Shown here: piece by piece, positions 45,247 to 54,567 of the stretch
How positions within the stretch are numbered: position 1 is the first letter of the stretch
Layout: the number at the start of each line of letters is the position of its first letter
The notes under the pieces: generated by a model
Told to the model about the DNA's origin: nothing
The model's input: only the letters and a program-made list of their open reading frames with translations
Database searches by the model: none
Program-made: the position numbers and the translations under genes
DNA from: Sediminibacterium sp. KACHI17
GTDB lineage: Bacteria; Bacteroidota; Bacteroidia; Chitinophagales; Chitinophagaceae
Assembly: GCF_040362915.1 (NCBI RefSeq)
Contig: NZ_AP029612.1
Span: forward strand, 434,001-498,000
Direction: 5' to 3'
DNA length: 64,000 bases

Positions 45247-48200
45247 ATGAGAAAACTATTCTTCTCAGGGATCGCTATCGCTTCTGCGGCCCTGATGACC
45301 ACATGGGTATCTTCGAATGAAGATAACAGTCTTTGGTCCTTCTCTTCTTTTTTAGGAGATTCTACTAAAAAAGATACACCAGTGTATACAACTTTTAAAG
45401 ACTTGCCATTAAAGCCATCCAGAGAAATCAGCTTTAATACTAAAGAAGGCACTTGGATCAGTGTGGATGTAAGTCCGGATGGTAACACGATCGCCTTTGA
45501 TCTCATGGGAGATATCTATACCATGCCGATCACTGGGGGTAAAGCAACACCTGTAACCAAAGGCTTTGCTTATGAAACTCATCCGCGTTTTAGTCCGGAT
45601 GGTAAAAAATTATTGTTTACAAGTGATAGAAGTGGTAGCGATAATATTTGGATCCTGGATATGCAAAAGCAGGATACCATACAACTCACCAAAACCCGAG
45701 TAGATGATTATGTGAATGCTGTATGGACGCCTGATGGTAATTATGTGATTGCCAGCAGGGGCAGACGCTTGCCACGTTTATGGATGTTTCATGCAGACGG
45801 AGGTGGTGGAATTCAGTTGAATGATGTTCCAGGTGGACTGAAGACCATCGATCCATTTGTTAGTCCTGATGGGAAGACCGTTTATTATAGTCAGCGTAAC
45901 GGATCATGGAATTACAATGCGTTATTGCCGCAATATCAAATCGGAACATATGATCGTGATAAGGGACTAACAAATACCATAACCACTCGTTATGGTTCTG
46001 CTTTTACACCTACAGTAAGTAAAGATGGACAATGGATGGTGTATGGTTCACGCTATAATGATAAAACAGGGTTGGTGATCCGTAACCTGAAAAATGGTGA
46101 TGAAAGATGGTTAGCGTATCCTGTACAGCGTGATGAACAAGAAAGTATTGCGCCTCAAGGGGTATTGCCAGGTATGGCGTTCACACCGGATAGTAAACAA
46201 CTGATCGCCAGCTATGGTGGTAAGATTTGGAAAATACCTGTGAATGGAGATCCTGCAACCGAAATCCCAATGGATGTAGATGTTAAACTGGAATTAGGAC
46301 CTCGTTTATATTTCAATTACGATATCAAGGACACTACACATGCATTGGCATCCCAAATTCGTGATGCAGTACCAAGTCCTGATGGAAAAAAATTAGCATT
46401 CACTGTATTGAATCGATTGTATGTGATGGATTACCCGAATGGAACTCCCGTGCGCGTTACCAATCACAATTTCACAGAAGCAATGCCGGCCTGGAGTCCA
46501 GATGGCAGACAAATCGTCTTTGCTACATGGGAAGAAAAAGAGGGTGGACATTTGTATAAAGTAACTGTGGGCTCTAATCAGGTGACTAAATTAACTTCAG
46601 AAGCAGCATTTTATATGCAACCTGCATGGAGTTACAATCAACGCATTGCGTTTTTCCGTGGTCCTAAACGATTATTCAAAGACGCGGAAGATCCATTCTT
46701 TGATGGCGCAGAAGGAGAGATCGTTTGGATGAATGAAAACGGTGGTGATATCAAAGTGGTGGATTTAGCGAGAAACAGAGGTAATATCCATTTTACAAAA
46801 GATACAGAAAGAATATTCCTGAATGCAGGAGGTGGTTCCTTGATCTCTATTCGTTGGGATGGTACAGATCCTAAAACGCATGTACGGATCACCGGTATCA
46901 CTACTTTCGGATCAGTGCTTGATGGACATGGAGATGCACATAAAGAGCCGGTATCAAATGGTAAAGAATATGTGATGGGTAGATATATGTCTGTATCCAA
47001 TCCTTTGAATCATTGTATGCTACCGGAATCTTCTGATTCCAGAGAACCGCAGAATATGCCTTCTGCTGCAGGAATCATTCTTATGGCTCCTGTTGGTAAT
47101 CAGGCATTGGCACAGGTGAACAATAATGTGTACGTGGTGACCATTCCTGAAACAGGTAAAACACCAAATATCAATGTGGCAGAACCAGCTGCTAGTATTT
47201 TCCCGGCCAGACAATTGACAGAGATCGGTGGAGAATTCCCTGCATGGGAAGGTGATGGAAAGAAAGTACACTGGAGTTTGGGTAATGGACATTGGGTATA
47301 TGATACAGAGCGTGCAAAAGCAGTGGAAGATTCAGTGAAAGATGCAAAGAAAGCAGAAGCGAAAAGAGCTGCTGATAGTATTAAAGCATTGACAGCTGCC
47401 GGACCAGAAGCAAAGAAGTTAGCAGATTCTCTGGCAAAGAAAAAAGCAACCGATCTGGCTGCTGCATTAAAAGCAGATCCCGCAAAAGCAAAACAGGATA
47501 GCTTAGACAAAGCTGAACTCAAGAAGAAAGAGAAGTATAGTCCAGCAGAAGTTCAGGTGAAAGTATATTATGAGAAGGACATGCCTGCAGGAACTATTTT
47601 GTTGCGTAATGCGAGGATTGTGACCATGAAAGGTGATGAAGTGATAGAGCGTGGAGATATCCTGATCGTGAATAACAGGATCAAGCAAGTGGGTAAAGGT
47701 TTATCAGCACCTGCTGGTGCGAAAGTGGTTGATTGTTCTGGAAAGACGATCACGCCAGGGTTTATTGATACGCATTCTCACATGTGGCCATTCTGGGGGC
47801 TGCATAAAAATACAGTGTGGATCTATGCAGCAAACCTCGCTTATGGTGTTACTACCACAAGAGATCCACAAACAGCAACCACGGATGTGTTGACTTATGG
47901 TGATATGGTAGAAGCAGGAACGATTCCGGGTCCGAGAATTTATAGTACTGGTCCGGGAGTTGGTTATTGGATGTATAACCTCCGTGATTTGGATCAAACG
48001 AAAAAAGTATTGGAGCAGTATAGCAAATACTACAAAACACAATACATCAAAATGTACCTCACAGGTGTTCGCCAGGCTCGTCAGTGGATCATCATGGCTG
48101 CTAAAGAGCAAAAATTGATGCCTACTACTGAAGGTGGATTGGATTACAAACTCAATATGACACACTTGTTGGATGGCTATCCTGGTGTAGAGCATGCGAT

Positions 48201-48852
48201 TCCTATATTTCCACTTTATAAAGATGTGACCAAGACTATTGCAGAAAGTAAAATGGCTCACACGCCAACATTGCTGGTAGCATACGGTGGTCCTTGGGCT
48301 GAGAATTATTATTATACCAATGAAAGTCCATTAAAGGATCCTAAGCTGAATCGCTTTACTCCGTATGAGGAACTCAATACAAAAGCGAGAAGAAGAACCG
48401 GTGGTAATGGTGGATGGTTTACACCAGAAGACCATGTATTCCAGAAACATGCACAGGGCAGCAATAGTTTAGTTCAACAAGGTGGCTTGGTTGGCGTAGG
48501 TAGCCATGGTCAGTTACAAGGGCTCGGTTATCATTGGGAGTTATGGAGTGTAGCGAGTGGTGGTATGAGTCCGCTGAACGCTTTAAAAACTGCAACTATT
48601 CTAGGCGCAACTGCTTTAGGATTGGATAAGGATTTAGGAAGTATTGAATCGGGTAAATTGGCGGATCTGATAATTATGGATGCGAATCCATTACAAAATA
48701 TCAGAAATACCAAATCTATTCGCTACGTCATTAAAAACGGACGTATGTACGATGGCAATACATTGGATGAAGTTTATCCAACTACCAGAAAGCTGGATAT
48801 TAGTTCTTGGACCAAAGAGGCACCGAAAGTAACTACAGCAGTGAAAGAGTAG
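45247..48852 (+). CDS. Large secreted protein: TolB-like beta-propeller plus amidohydrolase
   Basis: 1201 residues with an N-terminal signal-like segment (FFSGIAIASAALMTTWVSS). Roughly residues 60-680 hold WD40/TolB-type propeller repeats (HPRFSPDGKKLLFTSDRSG, AMPAWSPDGRQIVFATWEEK). About residues 685-775 are a charged Lys/Ala-rich linker. The rest is an amidohydrolase barrel with the metal HxH in TPGFIDTHSHMWPFWG, YIKMYLTGVRQARQW, VEHAIPIFPLY and VGVGSHGQLQGLGYHWELWS. This architecture is known in Bacteroidota and Proteobacteria, often annotated as peptidase or amidohydrolase, with no settled substrate. Confidence 0.88.
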   Translation: MRKLFFSGIAIASAALMTTWVSSNEDNSLWSFSSFLGDSTKKDTPVYTTFKDLPLKPSREISFNTKEGTWISVDVSPDGNTIAFDLMGDIYTMPITGGKATPVTKGFAYETHPRFSPDGKKLLFTSDRSGSDNIWILDMQKQDTIQLTKTRVDDYVNAVWTPDGNYVIASRGRRLPRLWMFHADGGGGIQLNDVPGGLKTIDPFVSPDGKTVYYSQRNGSWNYNALLPQYQIGTYDRDKGLTNTITTRYGSAFTPTVSKDGQWMVYGSRYNDKTGLVIRNLKNGDERWLAYPVQRDEQESIAPQGVLPGMAFTPDSKQLIASYGGKIWKIPVNGDPATEIPMDVDVKLELGPRLYFNYDIKDTTHALASQIRDAVPSPDGKKLAFTVLNRLYVMDYPNGTPVRVTNHNFTEAMPAWSPDGRQIVFATWEEKEGGHLYKVTVGSNQVTKLTSEAAFYMQPAWSYNQRIAFFRGPKRLFKDAEDPFFDGAEGEIVWMNENGGDIKVVDLARNRGNIHFTKDTERIFLNAGGGSLISIRWDGTDPKTHVRITGITTFGSVLDGHGDAHKEPVSNGKEYVMGRYMSVSNPLNHCMLPESSDSREPQNMPSAAGIILMAPVGNQALAQVNNNVYVVTIPETGKTPNINVAEPAASIFPARQLTEIGGEFPAWEGDGKKVHWSLGNGHWVYDTERAKAVEDSVKDAKKAEAKRAADSIKALTAAGPEAKKLADSLAKKKATDLAAALKADPAKAKQDSLDKAELKKKEKYSPAEVQVKVYYEKDMPAGTILLRNARIVTMKGDEVIERGDILIVNNRIKQVGKGLSAPAGAKVVDCSGKTITPGFIDTHSHMWPFWGLHKNTVWIYAANLAYGVTTTRDPQTATTDVLTYGDMVEAGTIPGPRIYSTGPGVGYWMYNLRDLDQTKKVLEQYSKYYKTQYIKMYLTGVRQARQWIIMAAKEQKLMPTTEGGLDYKLNMTHLLDGYPGVEHAIPIFPLYKDVTKTIAESKMAHTPTLLVAYGGPWAENYYYTNESPLKDPKLNRFTPYEELNTKARRRTGGNGGWFTPEDHVFQKHAQGSNSLVQQGGLVGVGSHGQLQGLGYHWELWSVASGGMSPLNALKTATILGATALGLDKDLGSIESGKLADLIIMDANPLQNIRNTKSIRYVIKNGRMYDGNTLDEVYPTTRKLDISSWTKEAPKVTTAVKE

Positions 48853-48882
48853 GTCTCATGGTTTCAGCTATCTGATATACAT

Positions 48883-48924
48883 AAAAAGAGTGGCGAACAA
48901 TTGATTTTGTTCGCCACTCTTTTT
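48883..48924. terminator. Bidirectional terminator with perfect 18-bp stem
   Basis: 48883-48900 (AAAAAGAGTGGCGAACAA) pairs perfectly with 48907-48924 around a 6-base loop. A and T tracts at the ends serve both the amidohydrolase gene and the convergent TlpA-like gene. Confidence 0.95.
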
Positions 48925-48941
48925 TAAAATCGACCTGCATA

Positions 48942-50216
48942 TTATTTGTAAATGATCAGCATTTCTACTTCTCTCATTTTTTTCTCGGCCTTTAATCCCA
49001 ATTTAGCAATGGCTTGTTTAAAACTATTGGCATCTTCAGCATCAAATTCGAAATCAAGATCAAATTCTCCTTTGATCATCGTTTCGTTGACAACCGGCAT
49101 TTTGATGATGCCAAATTGTTCGAAGTGATTTAGTAAATCATCAATGGGTACATTTTTTTTGTGGTATGTAGTTGCGCGGATAACATTAGGTTGACCAGCA
49201 CTTGCATTTGCTTGCCCTTGTGTTTTACTTCTAAAAGGTTCCATTAATGAGGAATCTGTAGTTGTGAAAACCAAACATTCTACTTGTCTTTTTTCTACTC
49301 TTGCCAGATATGGTAGGTTCAGTTTCTTTAGTTGTTCCTGAATATAATGGCTCATTTCGTTTTCCTTTCCTTTCGGTACGATCACATCTAAGCAAAATTG
49401 CTCGCTGGTATTGATCGCAAACATATCCTTATCAACACCCTCATAAATCATTCTTGGTATGGCTTTGTTGTATACGTTTCGATAAATAAGGTCTAACGAA
49501 TTATTGATCATTGTTAATCTACGTCCATACCAGGGATTGGTAGGAGTGTAACGTTTGGTGATAGGAAATCCGCCGGGTATCTTAGGTTGGATGTCAAAAC
49601 TAAAATCGTTGAACCCTTCAGGCTTCGGAAAATAATCTTTCAGAAAGTCAAATGAACTATATGCGTCTTTTTTTTCTTTAACAGTAACTGTTTGTTCCTT
49701 TAATAATTGCTCTATAATATTCTCTGTTATTTCGGAAGGAGAGGTATTGGCTACCAATTTTCCTTTTTGATCGATCAGTACTGAATGTGGAATTGAATAA
49801 TGCGGGAAATAGGTCTGGAAACTCTGATTGGGATCAGAAAGAAACCATAAGTTGCTTGGCTTATTTTTTATAAAACGCTCTAGTCTTTCCGGTGCTTCAT
49901 CACTTACTGCAATTACTTGTAGTTGATCAGGATATTTTTTCTGAAGAGCGTCCAAATGGCTCATTGCAGGAATGCATGCCCCACACCAAGTTGCCCAGAA
50001 CTCAAGAATCACAATTTTATTTTTCAAATCGTTCATTGAAGCTACAGGGTGAGGAGCATTCATCAATCCTTCAAACCGAAAAAAAGGAACCGACATTTTA
50101 TTGGAAATTCCTTGTTGAATGGGGGTTGACTCACTATTGCTGCCTAGTCTGATGGCTTGTTGTGTACTGCCTGCGATTGATAACAAGAGTAATAAAATAA
50201 AAAAAACTGTCTTCAT
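48942..50216 (-). CDS. TlpA-like thioredoxin protein with DUF3738-type C-terminal domain
   Basis: 424 residues with a signal peptide (FFILLLLLSIAGSTQQ). Residues about 45-170 form a TlpA/redoxin domain with active site LEFWATWCGACIPAMSHLDA and the cis-proline region YSIPHSVLIDQKGKLVAN. About residues 200-424 match the DUF3738-type region (PWYGRRLTMINNSLDLIYRN, then MREVEMLIIYK). It is likely a periplasmic thiol-disulfide oxidoreductase. Its start codon lies in a perfect hairpin whose U-tract is formed by the first Phe codons. Confidence 0.87.
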   Translation of the reverse strand: MKTVFFILLLLLSIAGSTQQAIRLGSNSESTPIQQGISNKMSVPFFRFEGLMNAPHPVASMNDLKNKIVILEFWATWCGACIPAMSHLDALQKKYPDQLQVIAVSDEAPERLERFIKNKPSNLWFLSDPNQSFQTYFPHYSIPHSVLIDQKGKLVANTSPSEITENIIEQLLKEQTVTVKEKKDAYSSFDFLKDYFPKPEGFNDFSFDIQPKIPGGFPITKRYTPTNPWYGRRLTMINNSLDLIYRNVYNKAIPRMIYEGVDKDMFAINTSEQFCLDVIVPKGKENEMSHYIQEQLKKLNLPYLARVEKRQVECLVFTTTDSSLMEPFRSKTQGQANASAGQPNVIRATTYHKKNVPIDDLLNHFEQFGIIKMPVVNETMIKGEFDLDFEFDAEDANSFKQAIAKLGLKAEKKMREVEMLIIYK

Positions 50217-50246
50217 TTGATTAATTTTTAATCAAATGAAGACAGT
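50206..50246 (-). promoter_or_regulatory. Perfect 19-bp hairpin with U-tract over the TlpA start (terminator/attenuator)
   Basis: 50206-50224 pairs perfectly with 50228-50246 around a 3-base loop. The TlpA-like start codon (50216-50214) lies within the stem. On the minus strand the stem is followed directly by seven or eight T residues and TATTTTATT, which are codons 4-10 of the gene. It therefore has the form of an intrinsic terminator for purB that also covers the next gene's start. Confidence 0.7.
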
Positions 50247-50328
50247 TGCACTGTTAACGAATGTTAATAGTCTATAAAAGCTTATTTCCTAAGCATCAAA
50301 AGCAGACTCTGGGGTTTCAATGTATGTA

Positions 50329-51675
50329 TTAGAATGAAGGATGAACACCTGTATAATTCGCAGGGGTTATTGATTTCAATTCTTTTTTCACAGCAGCACT
50401 CACTTTTAATGATTGTATGAATTGGTGTATTGCTTTTTTATCGATTTTATGATTGCCACGTGTCAGGTCTTTTAATGCTTCATAAGGGTTAGGATAGTTT
50501 TCTCGTCTGAGAATGGTTTGAATGGCTTCTGCAACAACTGCCCAATTATTTTCCAGATCTTCTTTGATCTTGGGTTCATTCAGTAATAACTTACCCAATC
50601 CTTTTTCGATCGATTTAAATGCAATGGCTACATGCGCTACCGGAGATCCAATATTTCTTAGTACAGTGGAATCGGTAAGGTCCCTTTGTAAACGACTGAT
50701 GGGCAATTTTGCTGAAAGGTGTTCTAACAATGCATTGGCCATACCTAAATTGCCTTCTGCATTTTCAAAGTCAATAGGGTTCACTTTATGTGGCATGGCA
50801 GAAGAACCTACTTCACCTTTCTTTGTCTGTTGCTTAAAATAATCCATGCTGATATAAGTCCAGATATCACGGCACAGATCGATCAAGATATTATTGATGC
50901 GTTTGATGGCATCAAAATGAGCGGCCAAGCAATCATAATGTTCGATTTGAGTAGTGAATTGCATTCTTTGTAGGCCTAGTGTATTTTCAACAAACTCATT
51001 ACCCAGTGCTACCCAATTCTTTTTGGGAAATGCAATATGGTGTGCATTAAAATTACCGGTTGCACCACCAAATTTGGCAGCATACGGGATGCTTGCAAAC
51101 ATTTCAATCTGATGATTGATACGCTCCACAAACACCATGATCTCTTTCCCTAAACGAGTTGGAGAAGCCGGCTGACCATGCGTACGAGCCAACATCGGTA
51201 CCTCTTTCCATTTTACCGCCAGTTGGTACAAATGATTTTGAAGATTCACCAGTGCAGGTAAATATTCATGTTCCATGGCATGTTTCCAGCTCAGGGGAAT
51301 AGAAGTATTATTGATATCTTGTGAAGTCAATCCAAAATGAATCCATTCTTTCAGATGAGAAATACCGGCTTTATCTAATTGCTCTTTGAGAAAATATTCA
51401 ACAGCTTTCACATCATGATTGGTAACTGCTTCAATTTGCTTGATCTGTTGTGCATCATCAAAGCTGAACTGATCGGCTACTTTTTTCAGGTGCGCTTTAG
51501 CTTTGGCAGGCAGCTTAAAAAAGCGTTTATCTGCCAGAAAGAAGAAATATTCGATCTCCACCAAAACCCTGTATTTGATCAGCCCGAATTCAGAAAAATA
51601 ATTGTCTAGGTGCTGTACTTGTTTACGATAACGGCCATCAATAGGGGTAACAGCGGTAAGGTGGTTGAGTTCCAT
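50329..51675 (-). CDS. purB: Adenylosuccinate lyase
   Basis: 448 residues with the fumarase/aspartase superfamily signature GSSAMPHKVNPIDFENAEGN, the start LTAVTPIDGRYRKQVQHLDNYFSEF typical of the PurB subgroup, and TRLGKEIMVFVERINHQIEM. It acts twice in purine synthesis, releasing fumarate from SAICAR and from adenylosuccinate. Divergent from mqnA with only 59 bases between start codons, so regulatory sequences must overlap. Confidence 0.96.
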   Translation of the reverse strand: MELNHLTAVTPIDGRYRKQVQHLDNYFSEFGLIKYRVLVEIEYFFFLADKRFFKLPAKAKAHLKKVADQFSFDDAQQIKQIEAVTNHDVKAVEYFLKEQLDKAGISHLKEWIHFGLTSQDINNTSIPLSWKHAMEHEYLPALVNLQNHLYQLAVKWKEVPMLARTHGQPASPTRLGKEIMVFVERINHQIEMFASIPYAAKFGGATGNFNAHHIAFPKKNWVALGNEFVENTLGLQRMQFTTQIEHYDCLAAHFDAIKRINNILIDLCRDIWTYISMDYFKQQTKKGEVGSSAMPHKVNPIDFENAEGNLGMANALLEHLSAKLPISRLQRDLTDSTVLRNIGSPVAHVAIAFKSIEKGLGKLLLNEPKIKEDLENNWAVVAEAIQTILRRENYPNPYEALKDLTRGNHKIDKKAIHQFIQSLKVSAAVKKELKSITPANYTGVHPSF

Positions 51676-51734
51676 TGGGGAAATTGAGGTTATTTATTGA
51701 TTATTGGTTTTCTTTGCATGCAAATTTAGCTGAA

Positions 51735-52490
51735 TTGGACAAGAGAATAAGGATTGGAGCCGTTAGTTATTTAAATACCCGTCCACTTATGTTGGGCGTG
51801 CGTAGATCGGGGTTAATGGACAAAGTAGCGGTTACCGAAGATTTTCCGGCGAATATTGCAGCTATGCTGCTGAATGATCAGATCGATGTTGGATTGGTTC
51901 CGGTAGCCATTATTCCTCGTTTACAAGAAGCGCATATTATTACCGATTATTGTATTGGTGCTGTTGGGGAAGTTGCATCTGTTGGCATTTTTAGTCAAGT
52001 GCCTATGGAGGAGATCGAAATACTCATCCTAGATTACCAGAGCAGAACATCCGTAAATCTCGCCCGCATCCTGTTACAGGCGTATTGGAAAAAAGAGGTC
52101 AAAATTGAGAAAGCAACTGCAGATTACCAGCATCGCATTCAGGGAACTACCGCTGCTGTTGTTATTGGAGATCGTGCATTGGCCCAACATCAACATTCAA
52201 AATATTATTACGACCTGAGTTTGGCATGGCAGCAGCATACGGGATTACCTTTTGTATTTGCAGCCTGGGTCTCTAATAAGGTGTTGGATGAGGATTTTAT
52301 TGACGCATTCAATCGTGCAAACGCGTATGGTGTGTCGCACTTAGATGAGGTAGTAAAGGATATTGAATTTCCCCATTATGACCTTAAGAAATATTATGCT
52401 ACCAATATCAGTTATCAGTTAGACGCACAAAAAAGAGCCGGATTGGAATTATTTCTGCAAAAATTAGCTGAACTTCCAGCACTATCTTAA
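51735..52490 (+). CDS. mqnA: Chorismate dehydratase MqnA (futalosine pathway)
   Basis: 251 residues from the TTG at 51735, which gives the family-typical start (LDKRIRIGAVSYLNTRPLM, first residue read as Met); upstream in-frame residues overlap purB and look non-coding. Features are IGAVSYLNTRPLMLG, VGLVPVAIIPRLQ, and WQQHTGLPFVFAAWVSNKVL. MqnA makes 3-enolpyruvyl-benzoate from chorismate, the first committed step of menaquinone synthesis by the futalosine route. TTTCTTTG about 15 bases upstream is a near-match -7 box. A glycosyltransferase gene follows after 10 bases. Confidence 0.9.
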   Translation: MDKRIRIGAVSYLNTRPLMLGVRRSGLMDKVAVTEDFPANIAAMLLNDQIDVGLVPVAIIPRLQEAHIITDYCIGAVGEVASVGIFSQVPMEEIEILILDYQSRTSVNLARILLQAYWKKEVKIEKATADYQHRIQGTTAAVVIGDRALAQHQHSKYYYDLSLAWQQHTGLPFVFAAWVSNKVLDEDFIDAFNRANAYGVSHLDEVVKDIEFPHYDLKKYYATNISYQLDAQKRAGLELFLQKLAELPALS

Positions 52491-52500
52491 GTGATCTTAT

Positions 52501-53283
52501 ATGAACGAGATCTCTGTCATTACCATCTGTTTCAATAACCTGTCAGATCTGCAAAAGACCTGCCAGTCAGTAGATGCCCAAACTCGTCCACCGGAAGAGC
52601 ATTGGATCATCAATGGTTCTACAACAGAAGATATCGCTCAATGGCTGGAGCAGACACCTCAACCTGTCTACAGGAAATGGATCAACGAACGAGACAAAGG
52701 AATTGCGGATGCCTTCAATAAAGGGATCGATAAAGCAACGTGTCCCATCACTCATTTGCTTAATTCAGGTGATACTTATGCAGCAAATGATGTTGTAGAA
52801 GTGGTTCATGCATTCTTCCAGAAACATTTATCTGTTCAATGGATCAGCGGAAACATACAACTGACAAGGGGAGGAGAGAAAGTAATTGTAGGGAAGCCTT
52901 TTGAAAAAGACAAACTATATCGTGGTATGCGCAGTGTATCGCATCCTACTTGGTTTGTCAAAAAAGAAGTATATCATCGTACAGGTGGATACAGCGGTGA
53001 TTATAAGATCGCAATGGACTATGATATGATGTGCCGACTGGCACATGAACCTTATCTGTATTTACCTAAGACCATTGCTATCTTCGATGATACGGGGATC
53101 AGCTCCTCGCAGTATATAAAATCATTGGAGGAGAATAAAAAAGTATATACCAAACATTTTGGTCCATCGCTGAAGTTGACAGTTTGGCAATGGCGTTTGA
53201 GATTATTGCATCAGTTGCTGCAAAGCAATTTTGGGCTATGGTTATTCCGCTTAAAAAAGAAACTTGGATTAGAGAATTGGTAG
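52501..53283 (+). CDS. Family 2 glycosyltransferase
   Basis: 260 residues in the GT-A fold: start EISVITICFNNLSDLQKTCQ, DXD-like region HLLNSGDTYAAND, and VSHPTWFVKKEVYHRTGGY with the acceptor-side DYDMMCRLAHEP segment. No membrane helix. It transfers a sugar from an activated donor, probably for surface glycan assembly, given the glycosyltransferase cluster that follows. It lies just after mqnA on the same strand and ends four bases before the convergent GT9-like gene. Confidence 0.88.
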   Translation: MNEISVITICFNNLSDLQKTCQSVDAQTRPPEEHWIINGSTTEDIAQWLEQTPQPVYRKWINERDKGIADAFNKGIDKATCPITHLLNSGDTYAANDVVEVVHAFFQKHLSVQWISGNIQLTRGGEKVIVGKPFEKDKLYRGMRSVSHPTWFVKKEVYHRTGGYSGDYKIAMDYDMMCRLAHEPYLYLPKTIAIFDDTGISSSQYIKSLEENKKVYTKHFGPSLKLTVWQWRLRLLHQLLQSNFGLWLFRLKKKLGLENW

Positions 53284-53287
53284 AACC

Positions 53288-54427
53288 TCATCTTCCGAAA
53301 AAAAGATCTGCCGCTTTGATCACTTTTGACACTGGAACGTTTGCATAAGGTTCTGCTATCACGAACTCATACTTACTTTTAACAAGATGCTCATCTGCTA
53401 AATCTTTTTCTATTGCATCAGGATAACAGGGGTAGAAATGCGCAGCCATTGTTGACGGATAAGGAGCGAATCTTTTATACTGCGACCCATTGAAGATCCC
53501 AATTACAGGACATCCCACAGCCGCTGCCAGATGCACAGATCCGGTGTCCACAGAGAGTAATAAAGATGCCTGATGTAATACCGACAACATTGCTGTCAAT
53601 GAGGTTTTGCCTGTCAGATCCACAAATGGATATGTGTAGGCCTCACAAAAAGCATCGGTATATTTTTTATCGCCGGCTGCACCGCAAATCACCATCGTAA
53701 ATCCTTGCGTTTTGAAAAGATGTGATGCCACAGCTATAAAATTGGCTGTTGGCCATATCCGACTTGCACTTCTTGAGCCGGGGAAAACGACCACATATTT
53801 TTGTGGTAATCCTTCAAATGTTTCGAGTAACGCTGGTGGTATACGGGTATCTTCTACTGCTGAAGGGATACCTGTTACGAATGAAGTAAACAGTTTGTTT
53901 CTAAAAAACTCAAATACCGGTCTTTCCGGATAGTCAAAAAGACGAGTATATAAATGTTTGTCATATCCCTTTTCATACGATCGTATACTTTCCGTATTAG
54001 CCACCATTCCGATACGTTGCTTTGCAGCAGCAGCTTTTACAATACTGTCATCATATCTTTTATCCCTTGAAAAGGTCGGATTGATGACAGTATCATACCC
54101 CTGTCGATAGATCATCCTCAGAAAACGAAATCTGTAGCCTAATTCTTTTTTGAATTTTGTTTTATCGATCCAGAATGATTTTTGGACCGTGTCAGCATCA
54201 AATCTTTCAAATAACTGCTTCCAGCTTTTGTTGCCACAAAAATGGATTTCATGATCACGATACAATCCGGCAGCTGTGATCTCATTCAAAAAATTACGCC
54301 ATAGCATATAATCGCCGATCTCGTCTACCCGTATAATAAGTAGTTTCTTTTGCGCAGACTTCTGCCGAAAGCCAATCCTGGCGAGAAGTCCGATAATGTC
54401 GTATATGATTCCTTTAATACGGTTCAA
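53288..54427 (-). CDS. Family 9 glycosyltransferase (heptosyltransferase-like)
   Basis: About 380 residues. GT-B/GT9 features are KLLIIRVDEIGDYMLWRNFL near the N-terminus, YVVVFPGSRSASRIWPTANF and LLSVDTGSVHLAAAVGCPVI near the C-terminus. I use the TTG at 54427, which gives the family-like start LNRIKGIIYDIIGLLARIG; the frame is open to a GTG at 54517, but the extra 30 residues lie partly over a small repeat and look non-coding. CAAATGTA at 54450-54457 is a minus-strand TACATTTG box, supporting the shorter start. It likely extends lipopolysaccharide-type or capsule glycans. Confidence 0.85.
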   Translation of the reverse strand: MNRIKGIIYDIIGLLARIGFRQKSAQKKLLIIRVDEIGDYMLWRNFLNEITAAGLYRDHEIHFCGNKSWKQLFERFDADTVQKSFWIDKTKFKKELGYRFRFLRMIYRQGYDTVINPTFSRDKRYDDSIVKAAAAKQRIGMVANTESIRSYEKGYDKHLYTRLFDYPERPVFEFFRNKLFTSFVTGIPSAVEDTRIPPALLETFEGLPQKYVVVFPGSRSASRIWPTANFIAVASHLFKTQGFTMVICGAAGDKKYTDAFCEAYTYPFVDLTGKTSLTAMLSVLHQASLLLSVDTGSVHLAAAVGCPVIGIFNGSQYKRFAPYPSTMAAHFYPCYPDAIEKDLADEHLVKSKYEFVIAEPYANVPVSKVIKAADLFFGR

Positions 54428-54504
54428 TGAATGAGTTGAATGATTCTTACAAATGTACACTTTGAAAGGATGATTTGATATAGACTCACTCCAAGCAATT
54501 TTTT

Positions 54505-54522
54505 GCCACAGATTCACAGATT
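54505..54522. repeat. Tandem octamer CACAGATT x2
   Basis: CACAGATT occurs twice in tandem at 54507-54522, preceded by GC. GCCACAGATTC also forms one arm of the terminator at 27589, so this phrase recurs in the window between genes. Confidence 0.6.
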
Positions 54523-54567
54523 AAGCAGTTGCATTTACCTATTTTTACCGCAATAAAATAGTGTTAT

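Noticed and set aside
48883..48924. Regulatory palindrome
   Set aside because: Position between convergent genes and A/T tails fit a simple bidirectional terminator.
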